Source: JAYRGC01 sp041908065 (GTDB lineage Bacteria > Pseudomonadota > Alphaproteobacteria > UBA9219). From it: 36,710 nucleotides of DNA. The position numbers were made by a program, and so were the translations under genes. The stretch is taken from positions 1 through 36,710 of the forward strand of contig JAYRGC010000005.1 of NCBI GenBank assembly GCA_041908065.1. Direction: 5' to 3'. Of the stretch, positions 21,918 to 29,538 are shown piece after piece (within the stretch, counting starts at the first letter, position 1; every line of letters starts with the position of its first letter). Below the pieces are notes generated by a model. The model saw nothing but the letters and a program-made list of their open reading frames with translations, searched no databases and was not told the origin of the DNA.

Positions 21918-23207
21918 TTACGCCGCTTTCTCGCGCTTGAGTGCCCGCCAGCCGATGTCGCGGCGGCAGAAGCCTTCGCTCCAGTCTATCGCGTCGACGG
22001 CGGCGTAGGCGCGGGACTGCGCCTCTGCGATAGTCGGGGCTGTTCCAGTCACGCCGAGGACTCGGCCTCCGTTGGCGACCATCTCTCCATCCTGCGTCAG
22101 GGCGGTTCCGGCGTGGAAGACCAGAGTGTCAGGCATCTTCGCGGCGCGATCCAATCCGCGTATCACCGTGCCTTTCTTATAATTGGAAGGATATCCCGAA
22201 GCCGCCATCACCACGCACAGCGCGGCGTTGTCATGCCATTTCAACGGCGGCAGGCCGTCGATCATCCCCTTGGCGGCGGCGAACAGCACCGACAGAAGAT
22301 CGGATTTCAATCGCGGCAGCATGGCTTGGGTTTCGGGATCCCCGAAACGGGCGTTGTATTCGATAAGCCTAGGGCCGGCCTCGGTTATCATCAGCCCCGC
22401 GAACAGCACCCCCGTAAAGGGACACCCTTGCCCGCGCATGGCGTCGACGGTGGGTTGAATGATTTCCCGCATGATGCGCGACTGCATGGCCTCGTCCACG
22501 ACCGGAGCGGGGGAATACGCCCCCATGCCGCCGGTGTTGGGGCCGCGGTCGCCGTCGTATGCCGCCTTGTGGTCCTGCGCCGCCGCGAACGGGATGGCTT
22601 TTTTGCCGTCGCACAGGGCAAAAAAACTGGCTTCCTCGCCGAACATGAATTCCTCGACGACGATCTCGGCTCCGGAATCCCCGAACGCCTTGTTGACCAT
22701 CGCGTCGTCGATAGCCGCGCTGGCCTCGTCCACGGTGGCCGCCAAAGTCACTCCCTTGCCTGCAGCCAGCCCGTCGGCTTTGACGACTATCGGCGCGCCC
22801 TTTTCGCGGACATAGGCGCGGGCGGCCTCGGCGTCCTTAAAACGGGCGTAGGCGGCGGTGGGAACGCCGGCCTTTGAACAAAGATCCTTCATAAAACCCT
22901 TGGAGCTTTCGAGTCTGGCGGCGGCCGCGCTGGGGCCGAAACAGGGGATGCCGGCCTCGCGCAGGCTGTCAGCCAGCCCCAACGCCAACGGCACTTCCGG
23001 TCCCACCATGACGAAATCTATCTTGCGCTCGACGCAGGCGACGACGATTTCCGATATGGAATCCGCCGCTATCGGCAGGCATTCGGCCACCTCGGCTATG
23101 CCCGGGTTGCCCGGAAGGCAGTAAAGTTTGCTTAAAAGAGGCGATTTCGCGAATGACCAGCATATGGCGTGTTCGCGCCCGCCGGAACCTACCACCATCA
23201 CCTTCAT
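21918..23207 (-). CDS. purD: Phosphoribosylamine-glycine ligase (GAR synthetase)
   Basis: PurD ligates glycine to phosphoribosylamine, step two of purine synthesis. The 429-residue ATP-grasp enzyme begins MKVMVVGSGGREHAICW. It contains LPGNPG (31-36), the ATP-grasp lysine segment VVKADGLAAGKGV, and the catalytic GDRGPNTGGMGAYSPAP and NARFGDPETQ stretches. An AGGAGGG ribosome site precedes the ATG at 23207. It diverges from rpsD across 248 bp and converges with metK through the repeat cluster. No purine riboswitch is seen. Confidence 0.96.
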   Translation of the reverse strand: MKVMVVGSGGREHAICWSFAKSPLLSKLYCLPGNPGIAEVAECLPIAADSISEIVVACVERKIDFVMVGPEVPLALGLADSLREAGIPCFGPSAAAARLESSKGFMKDLCSKAGVPTAAYARFKDAEAARAYVREKGAPIVVKADGLAAGKGVTLAATVDEASAAIDDAMVNKAFGDSGAEIVVEEFMFGEEASFFALCDGKKAIPFAAAQDHKAAYDGDRGPNTGGMGAYSPAPVVDEAMQSRIMREIIQPTVDAMRGQGCPFTGVLFAGLMITEAGPRLIEYNARFGDPETQAMLPRLKSDLLSVLFAAAKGMIDGLPPLKWHDNAALCVVMAASGYPSNYKKGTVIRGLDRAAKMPDTLVFHAGTALTQDGEMVANGGRVLGVTGTAPTIAEAQSRAYAAVDAIDWSEGFCRRDIGWRALKREKAA

Positions 23208-23303
23208 AACGCCCCTCCTGCCGTTTTCTTGCTCTGCCCGCCCCCGTTTACCATAAACAGCCGCGCCGCGCCATATCCGAGCGGATTTCCCCCCGATTTT
23301 CGC

Positions 23304-23332
23304 TTGCTCGCCGCGGCTTTATGGGCTATAGG
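23304..23332 (+). promoter_or_regulatory. Candidate promoter of rpsD
   Basis: TTGCTC (23304-23309) and TATAGG (23327-23332) are 17 bases apart and leave a leader of about 115 bases before the S4 start codon, long enough for a folded autoregulatory site. Confidence 0.5.
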
Positions 23333-23455
23333 CTCCGGCAATTCCCGAGAAAGATTGCGCGGGCAAAATGCCCTCGCACGTCGTTCTTTACGCCTCGCGG
23401 CTTCAGGACGAACTATCGGGACAATTAACCAATCATCGGAAAGGAACCCGAGGAC

Positions 23456-24070
23456 ATGACTAAGCGCGTATCTTCAATCCATAAAATCGATCGCCGTTTG
23501 GGCGTCAACCTGTGGGGTCGCGCCAAAAGCCCCTTGAACCGCCGCGATTATCGCCCGGGACAGCACGGCCAGCGTCGCACCAAGCTGTCTGACTACGGCA
23601 CTCAGCTGATGGCCAAGCAGCGTTTGCGCGGCTACTACGGCAACGTGGGCGAGCGTCAATTCCGCCGCTATTACGACGAAGCCGTCCGCCGCAAAGGCGA
23701 CAACGGCGAGAATTTGGTGCAGCTTTTGGAACGCCGCTTGGACACCGTGGTGTATCGCATGAAGCTGGCGATGACCGTGTTCGCTTCCCGTCAGCTGGTC
23801 AGCCACGGCCACGTCATGGTCAATGGCCGTCGCGTCAACATCCCGTCCTATCAATTGCGCGACGGCGACACCGTGGAATTGCGCGAAAGCTCCAAGCAGC
23901 TGGCTTGCGTGCTGGTGGCTTCCGAAAGCTCCGAGCGCGACGTGCCTGACTATATCCAGATAGACCACAAGGCCATGAAGGGATCCTTCGTCCGCGCCCC
24001 GTCGCTCAGCGACGTGCCGTATCCGGTGCAGATGGAGCCCAATCTGGTGGTCGAATACTACTCGCGTTAA
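23456..24070 (+). CDS. rpsD: 30S ribosomal protein S4
   Basis: S4 nucleates assembly of the 30S body by binding 16S rRNA. The 204-residue protein begins with the zinc-less alphaproteobacterial form (no CxxC pair), with DRRLGVNLWGRAKSPLNRRDYRPGQHG near 13-40. The S4 RNA-binding domain spans about 92-155 (RRLDTVVYRMKLAMTVFASRQLVSHGHVMVNG). Codon use is strongly biased, as expected for a highly expressed gene. It is a single-gene unit here: candidate promoter upstream, strong terminator 4 bases after the stop. Confidence 0.98.
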   Translation: MTKRVSSIHKIDRRLGVNLWGRAKSPLNRRDYRPGQHGQRRTKLSDYGTQLMAKQRLRGYYGNVGERQFRRYYDEAVRRKGDNGENLVQLLERRLDTVVYRMKLAMTVFASRQLVSHGHVMVNGRRVNIPSYQLRDGDTVELRESSKQLACVLVASESSERDVPDYIQIDHKAMKGSFVRAPSLSDVPYPVQMEPNLVVEYYSR

Positions 24071-24074
24071 ACGG

Positions 24075-24112
24075 AAACTCCCCGCTTCGCTTTGCGGGGC
24101 GGGGAGTTTTTT
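24075..24112 (+). terminator. Rho-independent terminator of rpsD
   Basis: AAACTCCCCGC (24075-24085) pairs with GCGGGGAGTTT (24099-24109), and the stem runs into six T (24107-24112). This is the clearest classical terminator in the window. Confidence 0.9.
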
Positions 24113-24157
24113 GCCCTCTGCCTTTTATTAGCCAATTTTAGCGGCTAGGTTAGAAGC

Positions 24158-25027
24158 ATGAGAGGTTTTCGCCCCATTGCCATAATATGCGCCGCCGCCT
24201 TGTTGGCGGATGCCGCGGCTGCGGCTCCCCCCAAGGCGGTTCCGGTTCCCGACCTCCGCCCCTTCACGGTAAAGTACGAGGTTTACGTCGGCGGCCTGCA
24301 TTTCGTCACTTCGTCCTTTCTGTTCGCTAATTCCGGCGGGCGGTATCGCGTCAAAGCCTTGGCCAGCACCGACGGGTTCTGGCATTTCATGTTCCCGTGG
24401 GATGCCGAAATAGTTTCGGAAGGCTTGGTCAGCGGCGACAGGTTCCTGCCGCAGGTTTACGACAACTCCAGCGTATGGCGCGGAGACACAAAAACCATAT
24501 CGATGAAATATAAAGAAAACAGGGAGATAGACCTTGAAGTTAATCCTCCCGATAAACCCAGTGCAAAGCGCAACATAGTGACGACCGAGGAACGGCGCGG
24601 GGCGATGGATCCTCTGGCGGGTATCGTCCAAATGCTGGGGGATCTGGCCGTTGGGGGCACCTGCTCCTCGACCGCTCCGGTGTTCGACGGCAGCCGCCGT
24701 TTCGATCTGGTGGGGATTGACGCGGGATGGGAGGAAATAGATCCCGATGGTTACGGTGTCTACAAAGGCCGCGCCCGCGTCTGCGAGGTAGGCTTCAAGA
24801 TGATCGCCGGAGAATGGAAGGATCGCGAACGCAGCAAGTTCTGGCTGCGCTCCGACGGCGGCGGCCAAGGGCGTGAGCCGTTCAGCGTCTGGCTGGCCAA
24901 ATTAGCCCCCGATCTGCCGGAAATGGCGGTGCGGGCGGAAAGCCAAAGCGTGTGGGGACGTATAGTCATTCATCTTGAAAAATGGCAGTATGCCGACGGC
25001 AATAGCGATCTCGGAAAACGGAAGTGA
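24158..25027 (+). CDS. DUF3108-domain exported protein
   Basis: The 289-residue protein has a signal peptide (about 1-23, AIICAAALLADAAAAAPP) and a DUF3108 domain (about 35-255). The domain's usual marks are FTVKYEVYVGGLHF near the start and YRVKALASTDGFWHFMFPW. The family is periplasmic or outer-membrane associated and of unknown biochemistry. The end overlaps GTGATCATG of the next gene, so it heads an operon with the flavin reductase and tsaB-rimI. The start at 24158 opens the signal peptide directly. Confidence 0.88.
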   Translation: MRGFRPIAIICAAALLADAAAAAPPKAVPVPDLRPFTVKYEVYVGGLHFVTSSFLFANSGGRYRVKALASTDGFWHFMFPWDAEIVSEGLVSGDRFLPQVYDNSSVWRGDTKTISMKYKENREIDLEVNPPDKPSAKRNIVTTEERRGAMDPLAGIVQMLGDLAVGGTCSSTAPVFDGSRRFDLVGIDAGWEEIDPDGYGVYKGRARVCEVGFKMIAGEWKDRERSKFWLRSDGGGQGREPFSVWLAKLAPDLPEMAVRAESQSVWGRIVIHLEKWQYADGNSDLGKRK

Positions 25028-25029
25028 TC

Positions 25030-25647
25030 ATGGAAAAGAAACACATAGCGTTGGTGAGCGGCAGCGGCAGGAACGCCTCGCATTCGTTGCGGATAGCGCA
25101 TTGGCTGGCTTCGCGTCTGGCGCATCTGGACAAAGGAACCACTTGCGACGTGATAGATCTGGGCGGGCATAAATTGCCGCAGTGGGACGAAGCTGCTTGG
25201 GACGAAACCAGCGCGTTGGCCAAGCAATGGAAGTTGTACAGCGCGAGATTGGCGGCCGCGCACGGTCTGGTGCTGATAACTCCGGAATGGGCGGGCATGG
25301 CTTGCCCCGAGCTGAAGAATTTTCTGGTTTTCTGCTCAGAAAAAGACGTCGGCCACAAGCCCGCGCTTTTGGTCGGAGTATCTTCGGGGCGCGGCGGCAG
25401 CAACCCGATAAGCGAGCTTCGCATCAGCGGCTATAAAAACAACCGCATTTGCTACATGCCGGAGCATCTGATCGTTCGCGATGTGGAAAACATGTTCGTC
25501 GAAGAAAAACCCTCGGGGCGCGAGGACGCCTTCACGCGCTCGCGCGCCGACTTCGCGCTGCTCCAGCTTTTGGCTTATTCCTCGGCGTTGAAGCAGGCGC
25601 GCGACAGCGGCGCTCTGGCCAACGACAAATTTCCGTTCGGCATGTAG
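25030..25647 (+). CDS. NAD(P)H-dependent FMN reductase family protein
   Basis: The 205-residue flavodoxin-like protein has an N-terminal IALVSGSGRNASHSLRIA, the phosphate loop for FMN, and TPEWAGMACPELKNFLVFC (about 85-103) in the region that packs on the flavin. These belong to the NADPH-dependent FMN reductase/quinone reductase family. The usual S-x-x-P-x-K/R flavin loop is changed: GSGRNAS has Asn in place of Pro, and the second motif reads PEWAG rather than PEYN. Cofactor use is therefore probable, not certain. ATG at 25030 is preferred (GGAAG 5 bases ahead); GTG at 25024 would add two residues. It lies 2 bases before tsaB-rimI. Confidence 0.8.
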   Translation: MEKKHIALVSGSGRNASHSLRIAHWLASRLAHLDKGTTCDVIDLGGHKLPQWDEAAWDETSALAKQWKLYSARLAAAHGLVLITPEWAGMACPELKNFLVFCSEKDVGHKPALLVGVSSGRGGSNPISELRISGYKNNRICYMPEHLIVRDVENMFVEEKPSGREDAFTRSRADFALLQLLAYSSALKQARDSGALANDKFPFGM

Positions 25648-25649
25648 AG

Positions 25650-26756
25650 ATGCTGATTTTGGGGCTGGACAGCGCGGGAAAATCTTGCGCGGCTTGCGTG
25701 TGGAAGGACGGCGCGGTTCTGGCTCTGGCCTCCTCCAAGATGGAGCGCGGGCAGGACGCGAGGCTGGTTCCGGCGGCTCAGGAAGCCATGAAGATGGCAG
25801 GGGTTTCTTTTGCCGCGCTCGATAGGATAGCGGCAATTCGCGGGCCTGGCAGCTTCACCGGCATCCGCATCTGTCTGGCGGCGGCGCGAGGATTCGGCAT
25901 GGCCTCGGGCAAGCCGGTGATAGGGGTGGATCGCTTTTCCGTTTACCGCGAGATATTCAAGGACATCGCCTCCCCGTTGCTGGTGGCCATAGATTCGAAA
26001 CGTTCCGAGCTGTTTTGCCGCTTGTATCCGGCGGCTGGCGAAAGCGGGGAAACGATGCCGCCGGAATTGATGACCTCGGACGCCGTGGAAGACCTGCGCC
26101 GCCGCCGTTCTGGTTTGATGATAGCCGGCGACGCGGCGATCGCCGATTTGCGCGCCGACACCGAGGAAGTGGTCGCGTGCTGCGCCTTGGCCGCGGCGGC
26201 TATGGCCGGAGAGGCCGAATTTCTACCCCGTCCCGTCTATCTCCGCCCGCCGGACGTCACCATATCGCGCAAATCGCCCGTTCACGCCGCGCTTCGGGAT
26301 TTTCGCCTAGAACCGATAACGCCGAGCGTGGATATGGCCATGAGTTTGGCCAAATTGCACGCCGAGAGCTTCGGCAACGAGGCGTGGAGCGCGGATTCCA
26401 TCAAATCCAGCCTGTCCCTGCCCACGACTGCGGGTTGGCTGGCCTTGGCCGGAAACGGGGAAAAGGCCGGATTTATCCTATGCCAAACGGCGGCTAACGA
26501 ATCCGAGATATTGACGCTATGCGTGTCGCCACGCCTTAGACGCCTAGGGATAGGGCGGGCGTTGGTGGAAAAAACTCTGGCCGCCGGAGCTGTGGCGGGA
26601 GTGGTCGCGACGCATCTCGACGTTGCGGCTGACAACCATGCGGCAAGAGGGCTTTACGAAGGATTGGGTTTTCGCTTGGTTCGTATCCGCTCCGGATACT
26701 ATCGTCGCACGAACGGCGACGTCGACGCCGTCATATACTCCTTCGCTCGCGGCTGA
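25650..26756 (+). CDS. tsaB-rimI: TsaB-RimI fusion protein
   Basis: One 368-residue frame joins two proteins usually encoded separately. Residues 1-205 are TsaB, the partner needed by TsaD for threonylcarbamoyladenosine at tRNA position 37 (GPGSFTGIRI 65-74, ending PVYLRPPDV). Residues about 222-368 are a RimI-type GNAT acetyltransferase that acts on the N terminus of ribosomal protein S18. It has the acetyl-CoA loop RRLGIGRAL (297-305) and LDVAADNHAARGLYEGLGF (323-341). Tyr336 matches the proposed catalytic Tyr of E. coli RimI. The proposed catalytic Glu is Asp324 here. The joint at 206-221 is short and has no stop. The ATG at 25650 follows the upstream stop by 2 bases. Possible alternative: an assembly deletion of a separating stop. 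Confidence 0.9.
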   Translation: MLILGLDSAGKSCAACVWKDGAVLALASSKMERGQDARLVPAAQEAMKMAGVSFAALDRIAAIRGPGSFTGIRICLAAARGFGMASGKPVIGVDRFSVYREIFKDIASPLLVAIDSKRSELFCRLYPAAGESGETMPPELMTSDAVEDLRRRRSGLMIAGDAAIADLRADTEEVVACCALAAAAMAGEAEFLPRPVYLRPPDVTISRKSPVHAALRDFRLEPITPSVDMAMSLAKLHAESFGNEAWSADSIKSSLSLPTTAGWLALAGNGEKAGFILCQTAANESEILTLCVSPRLRRLGIGRALVEKTLAAGAVAGVVATHLDVAADNHAARGLYEGLGFRLVRIRSGYYRRTNGDVDAVIYSFARG

Positions 26757-26771
26757 GGTTTGCAGGTTCTT

Positions 26772-26917
26772 AGAGCTTGTTTACAAAGCCGCCGCGGCTA
26801 AGGATTTTCGTGGTTTTCGAGAACCGGAACGCAAGCGTATATGGACATACGTGCGTACCGGAAGCGCAGAAAACCGCGAAAAGCCAACGCCGCAGTCGAG
26901 CTTTATAAACAAGCTCT
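26772..26917. repeat. Family B long palindrome, copy B3
   Basis: A 146-bp imperfect palindrome. The ends are AGAGCTTGTTTA (26772-26783) and TAAACAAGCTCT, continuing through AAAGC/GCTTT, CGCGGC/GCCGC and GGTTTTC/GAAAACC arms. The apex is GTAT-ATGGAC-ATAC. Size, borders and apex resemble B1. It fills the gap between the convergent ends of tsaB-rimI and maeB, and its last base is also the first base of the TTA (TAA) stop of maeB. Confidence 0.85.
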
Positions 26918-29187
26918 TATATGGCCTTGTACGCCGCCAACACAGCTGCCGTTACTATGTCGGACACCGTGGCCCCCATCCGCAATATCTGCACCGGCTT
27001 GTCGAAGCCGTCGAGTATGGGGCCGATGACGTTGACGCCGCCGATGTTCTCTAGCAGCTTGGCCGATATATGCGCCGCCTGAAGATCGGGCATAATCAGC
27101 ACGTTGGCGGGGCCGGTGAGGCGGCAAAACGGATACAGCCGTTGCATCAGCGGATAATTCATCGCCACGTCCGCCGACATCTCGCCGTCGTATTCGAACC
27201 GCACGCCGCGCTTGTCCAACACCTTGACCGCCGCTTTGACGTGCTCGGAATGATGGCGTTGCGGTTGACCGAAACTGGCGAAGGACAGGAACGCGACCCT
27301 CGGCTCGTGCCCCAATCGTTGCGCCCAAGCGGCGGAACGGATGGCTATTTCCGCCATCCTTTCCGGCGAAGGCGCGACGCTTACGGCGGTATCGGCGAGA
27401 AACAAGGTGCGATCTTGGGCGATGGCTATCGACAACCCGAACGCTCCTGACGGAGCCGAAGCGTCGATCATCCTTTTTATGTCGTCGTAATTAACGATGA
27501 AGCCGCGAGTGATCCCCGACACCATCGCGTCGGCGTCGCCGTTGGCGACCATCGCCGCCCCGAACACGTTGCGGTTCTGGTTTATCATGCGTTGGCAATC
27601 GCGCATGATATAGCCCTTGCGGTGCAGGCGTTGATACAGCGCGTCGCGGTATTTCTCGTTCTTGTTCGACAACCGCGCGTTCTGGATCTCCAGATCGGTA
27701 TTGACTCCGGCGGGCAGTTGCAGCGCGGCGATTTGCTCCTTTATCACGTCATCTCGCCCGACCAGTATGGGAGTCCCGTATCCCGCCGCCTTGAACTGGA
27801 TAGCGGCGCGAATGACCCGCTCTTCCTCGCCTTCGGCGAACACGACGCGGCGCGGGTTGTTGCGGACGCCTGAGAAGATCATCTCTAGGCTGTCGGAGGT
27901 CGGATCCAGCCTCGCCCTAAGCTCGCGGCGATAGGCTTCGAAATCGGCTATCGGCTTGCGCGCCACCTTGGTCTTCATGGCCGCTATGGCCACGGCCACG
28001 GGGATGCGGGTTATCAGGCGCGGATCGAACGGCACGGGTATGATGTATTCCGGACCGTAGTGAAGGCGTTGTCCGCCATAGGCAGCGTCGACTTCGTCAG
28101 GCACGTCCTCTCGCGCCAACTCGGCCAAGGCGCGGGCGGCTGCTATCTTCATCTCGTCGTTGATGGTGGAGGCGCGGGCATCCAGCGCGCCGCGAAAGAT
28201 ATAAGGGAACCCCAGCACGTTGTTTATCTGGTTAGGATAGTCCGACCTTCCGGTGGCGACAATGGCATCGGGGCGGGCTTGCCTTGCTTCTTCTGGCGTT
28301 ATTTCCGGATCGGGGTTGGCCATGGCGAAGATGATGGGCTTCTCGGCCATCACCTTCACCATTTCTTGCGTCACGCAGCCTTTGGCCGACAGGCCAACGA
28401 ACACGTCCGCGCCTTTCATTGCTTCGGCCAAGGTGCGAGCTTTGGTATCGCTGGCATAAGCGGATTTCCACTGGTTCATGGATTCCGTGCGGCCTTTGTA
28501 GATGACGCCCTTGGTGTCGCACATGATTATATTCTTGCGTTGCAGCCCCATGCTGCAAAACAGTTCGGCGCAAGCGATCGCGGCGGCTCCGGCCCCGTTC
28601 ACCACCATGCGGGTTTTCTTGATGTCGCGTCCGGTCAGATCCAGCGCGTTGAACAATCCGGCGGCGGCGATTATGGCCGTGCCGTGTTGGTCGTCGTGGA
28701 ACACCGGAATATCCATTATCTCCCGCAAACGCTGTTCGATTATGAAGCATTCGGGAGCCTTGATGTCTTCAAGGTTTATGCCGCCGAACGAGGGGCCTAA
28801 AAACCGCACGCAGTTGATGAACTCTTCCACGTCCTCGGTGGAGACTTCGAGATCTATGCCGTCCACGTCGGCGAAGCGTTTGAACAGAACCGCCTTGCCT
28901 TCCATGACTGGCTTGGAAGCCAACGCCCCCAAATTGCCCAGCCCCAAAACCGCCGTTCCGTTGGAAATGATGGCCACCAGATTTCCGCGAGCGGTATAGT
29001 CGTAAACCTTTTCCGGCACGTCGCGGATACGCAGGCACGGAGCCGCCACCCCGGGCGAATAGGCCAACGACAAGTCCCGCGCCGTGGTCAACGGCTTGGT
29101 GGGGGTTATTTGCAGCTTTCCCGGCCTGCCTTGGGCGTGCAAGGCCAAAGCCTCGTCGTCAGTGACCTTCACTTTATTGTTGCTCAT
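26917..29187 (-). CDS. maeB: NADP-dependent malic enzyme with phosphotransacetylase-like domain
   Basis: MaeB decarboxylates malate to pyruvate, making NADPH. The 756-residue protein has the malic enzyme part at about 1-430: LAYSPGVAAPC (41-51), HDDQHGTAI (164-172) and the NADP-binding VNGAGAAAIA (196-205). The C-terminal part (about 435-756) is a phosphotransacetylase-like domain (VVFAEGEEERVIRAA; later VNVIGPILDG) that in this family is regulatory and does not usually acetylate. It is the third gene after dnaX-ybaB, with 24 bp between. The stop abuts palindrome B3. Confidence 0.95.
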   Translation of the reverse strand: MSNNKVKVTDDEALALHAQGRPGKLQITPTKPLTTARDLSLAYSPGVAAPCLRIRDVPEKVYDYTARGNLVAIISNGTAVLGLGNLGALASKPVMEGKAVLFKRFADVDGIDLEVSTEDVEEFINCVRFLGPSFGGINLEDIKAPECFIIEQRLREIMDIPVFHDDQHGTAIIAAAGLFNALDLTGRDIKKTRMVVNGAGAAAIACAELFCSMGLQRKNIIMCDTKGVIYKGRTESMNQWKSAYASDTKARTLAEAMKGADVFVGLSAKGCVTQEMVKVMAEKPIIFAMANPDPEITPEEARQARPDAIVATGRSDYPNQINNVLGFPYIFRGALDARASTINDEMKIAAARALAELAREDVPDEVDAAYGGQRLHYGPEYIIPVPFDPRLITRIPVAVAIAAMKTKVARKPIADFEAYRRELRARLDPTSDSLEMIFSGVRNNPRRVVFAEGEEERVIRAAIQFKAAGYGTPILVGRDDVIKEQIAALQLPAGVNTDLEIQNARLSNKNEKYRDALYQRLHRKGYIMRDCQRMINQNRNVFGAAMVANGDADAMVSGITRGFIVNYDDIKRMIDASAPSGAFGLSIAIAQDRTLFLADTAVSVAPSPERMAEIAIRSAAWAQRLGHEPRVAFLSFASFGQPQRHHSEHVKAAVKVLDKRGVRFEYDGEMSADVAMNYPLMQRLYPFCRLTGPANVLIMPDLQAAHISAKLLENIGGVNVIGPILDGFDKPVQILRMGATVSDIVTAAVLAAYKAI

Positions 29188-29211
29188 GTTGGCTCCGTTG
29201 CGGCGGCAAAG

Positions 29212-29535
29212 TTAAAACGGCAATTTCACGCCGGGGGGGAGCTTTAAGTCCCCCATGATTTTTCCGGTTTCGGCGGCTATCTCGGCCTCCGTCTTGGCGC
29301 GGGCGTCGTTGATGGCCGCGACCAAAAGATCTTCCAGAACCTCGATGTCGGACGGGTTTATCAGTTTCGGATCGATCTTGACTTTTTTGGCCTCGCCCTT
29401 GCCGTTCATCGTCACCGCGACCATGCCGCCGCCGGACTGTCCGGTCACGTCAACTCCCCCCAAACGCTCCTGCATCTGCGCCATCTTGGACTGCATGTCC
29501 TGCATTTGGCGCATCATCTGTCCTATGTTCAGCAT
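29212..29535 (-). CDS. ybaB: YbaB/EbfC nucleoid-associated protein
   Basis: A 107-residue DNA-binding dimer of the YbaB/EbfC family. The N-terminal coiled helix is LNIGQMMRQMQDMQSKMAQMQERL (2-25). The conserved core GMVAVTMNGKGEAKKVKIDPKLI and the C-terminal helix follow. The tail LPPGVKLPF is typical of the alphaproteobacterial form. It starts 3 bases after the dnaX stop and is translated with it, the classic dnaX-ybaB order. recR, normally third, is replaced by maeB here. Confidence 0.95.
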   Translation of the reverse strand: MLNIGQMMRQMQDMQSKMAQMQERLGGVDVTGQSGGGMVAVTMNGKGEAKKVKIDPKLINPSDIEVLEDLLVAAINDARAKTEAEIAAETGKIMGDLKLPPGVKLPF

Positions 29536-29538
29536 ACT

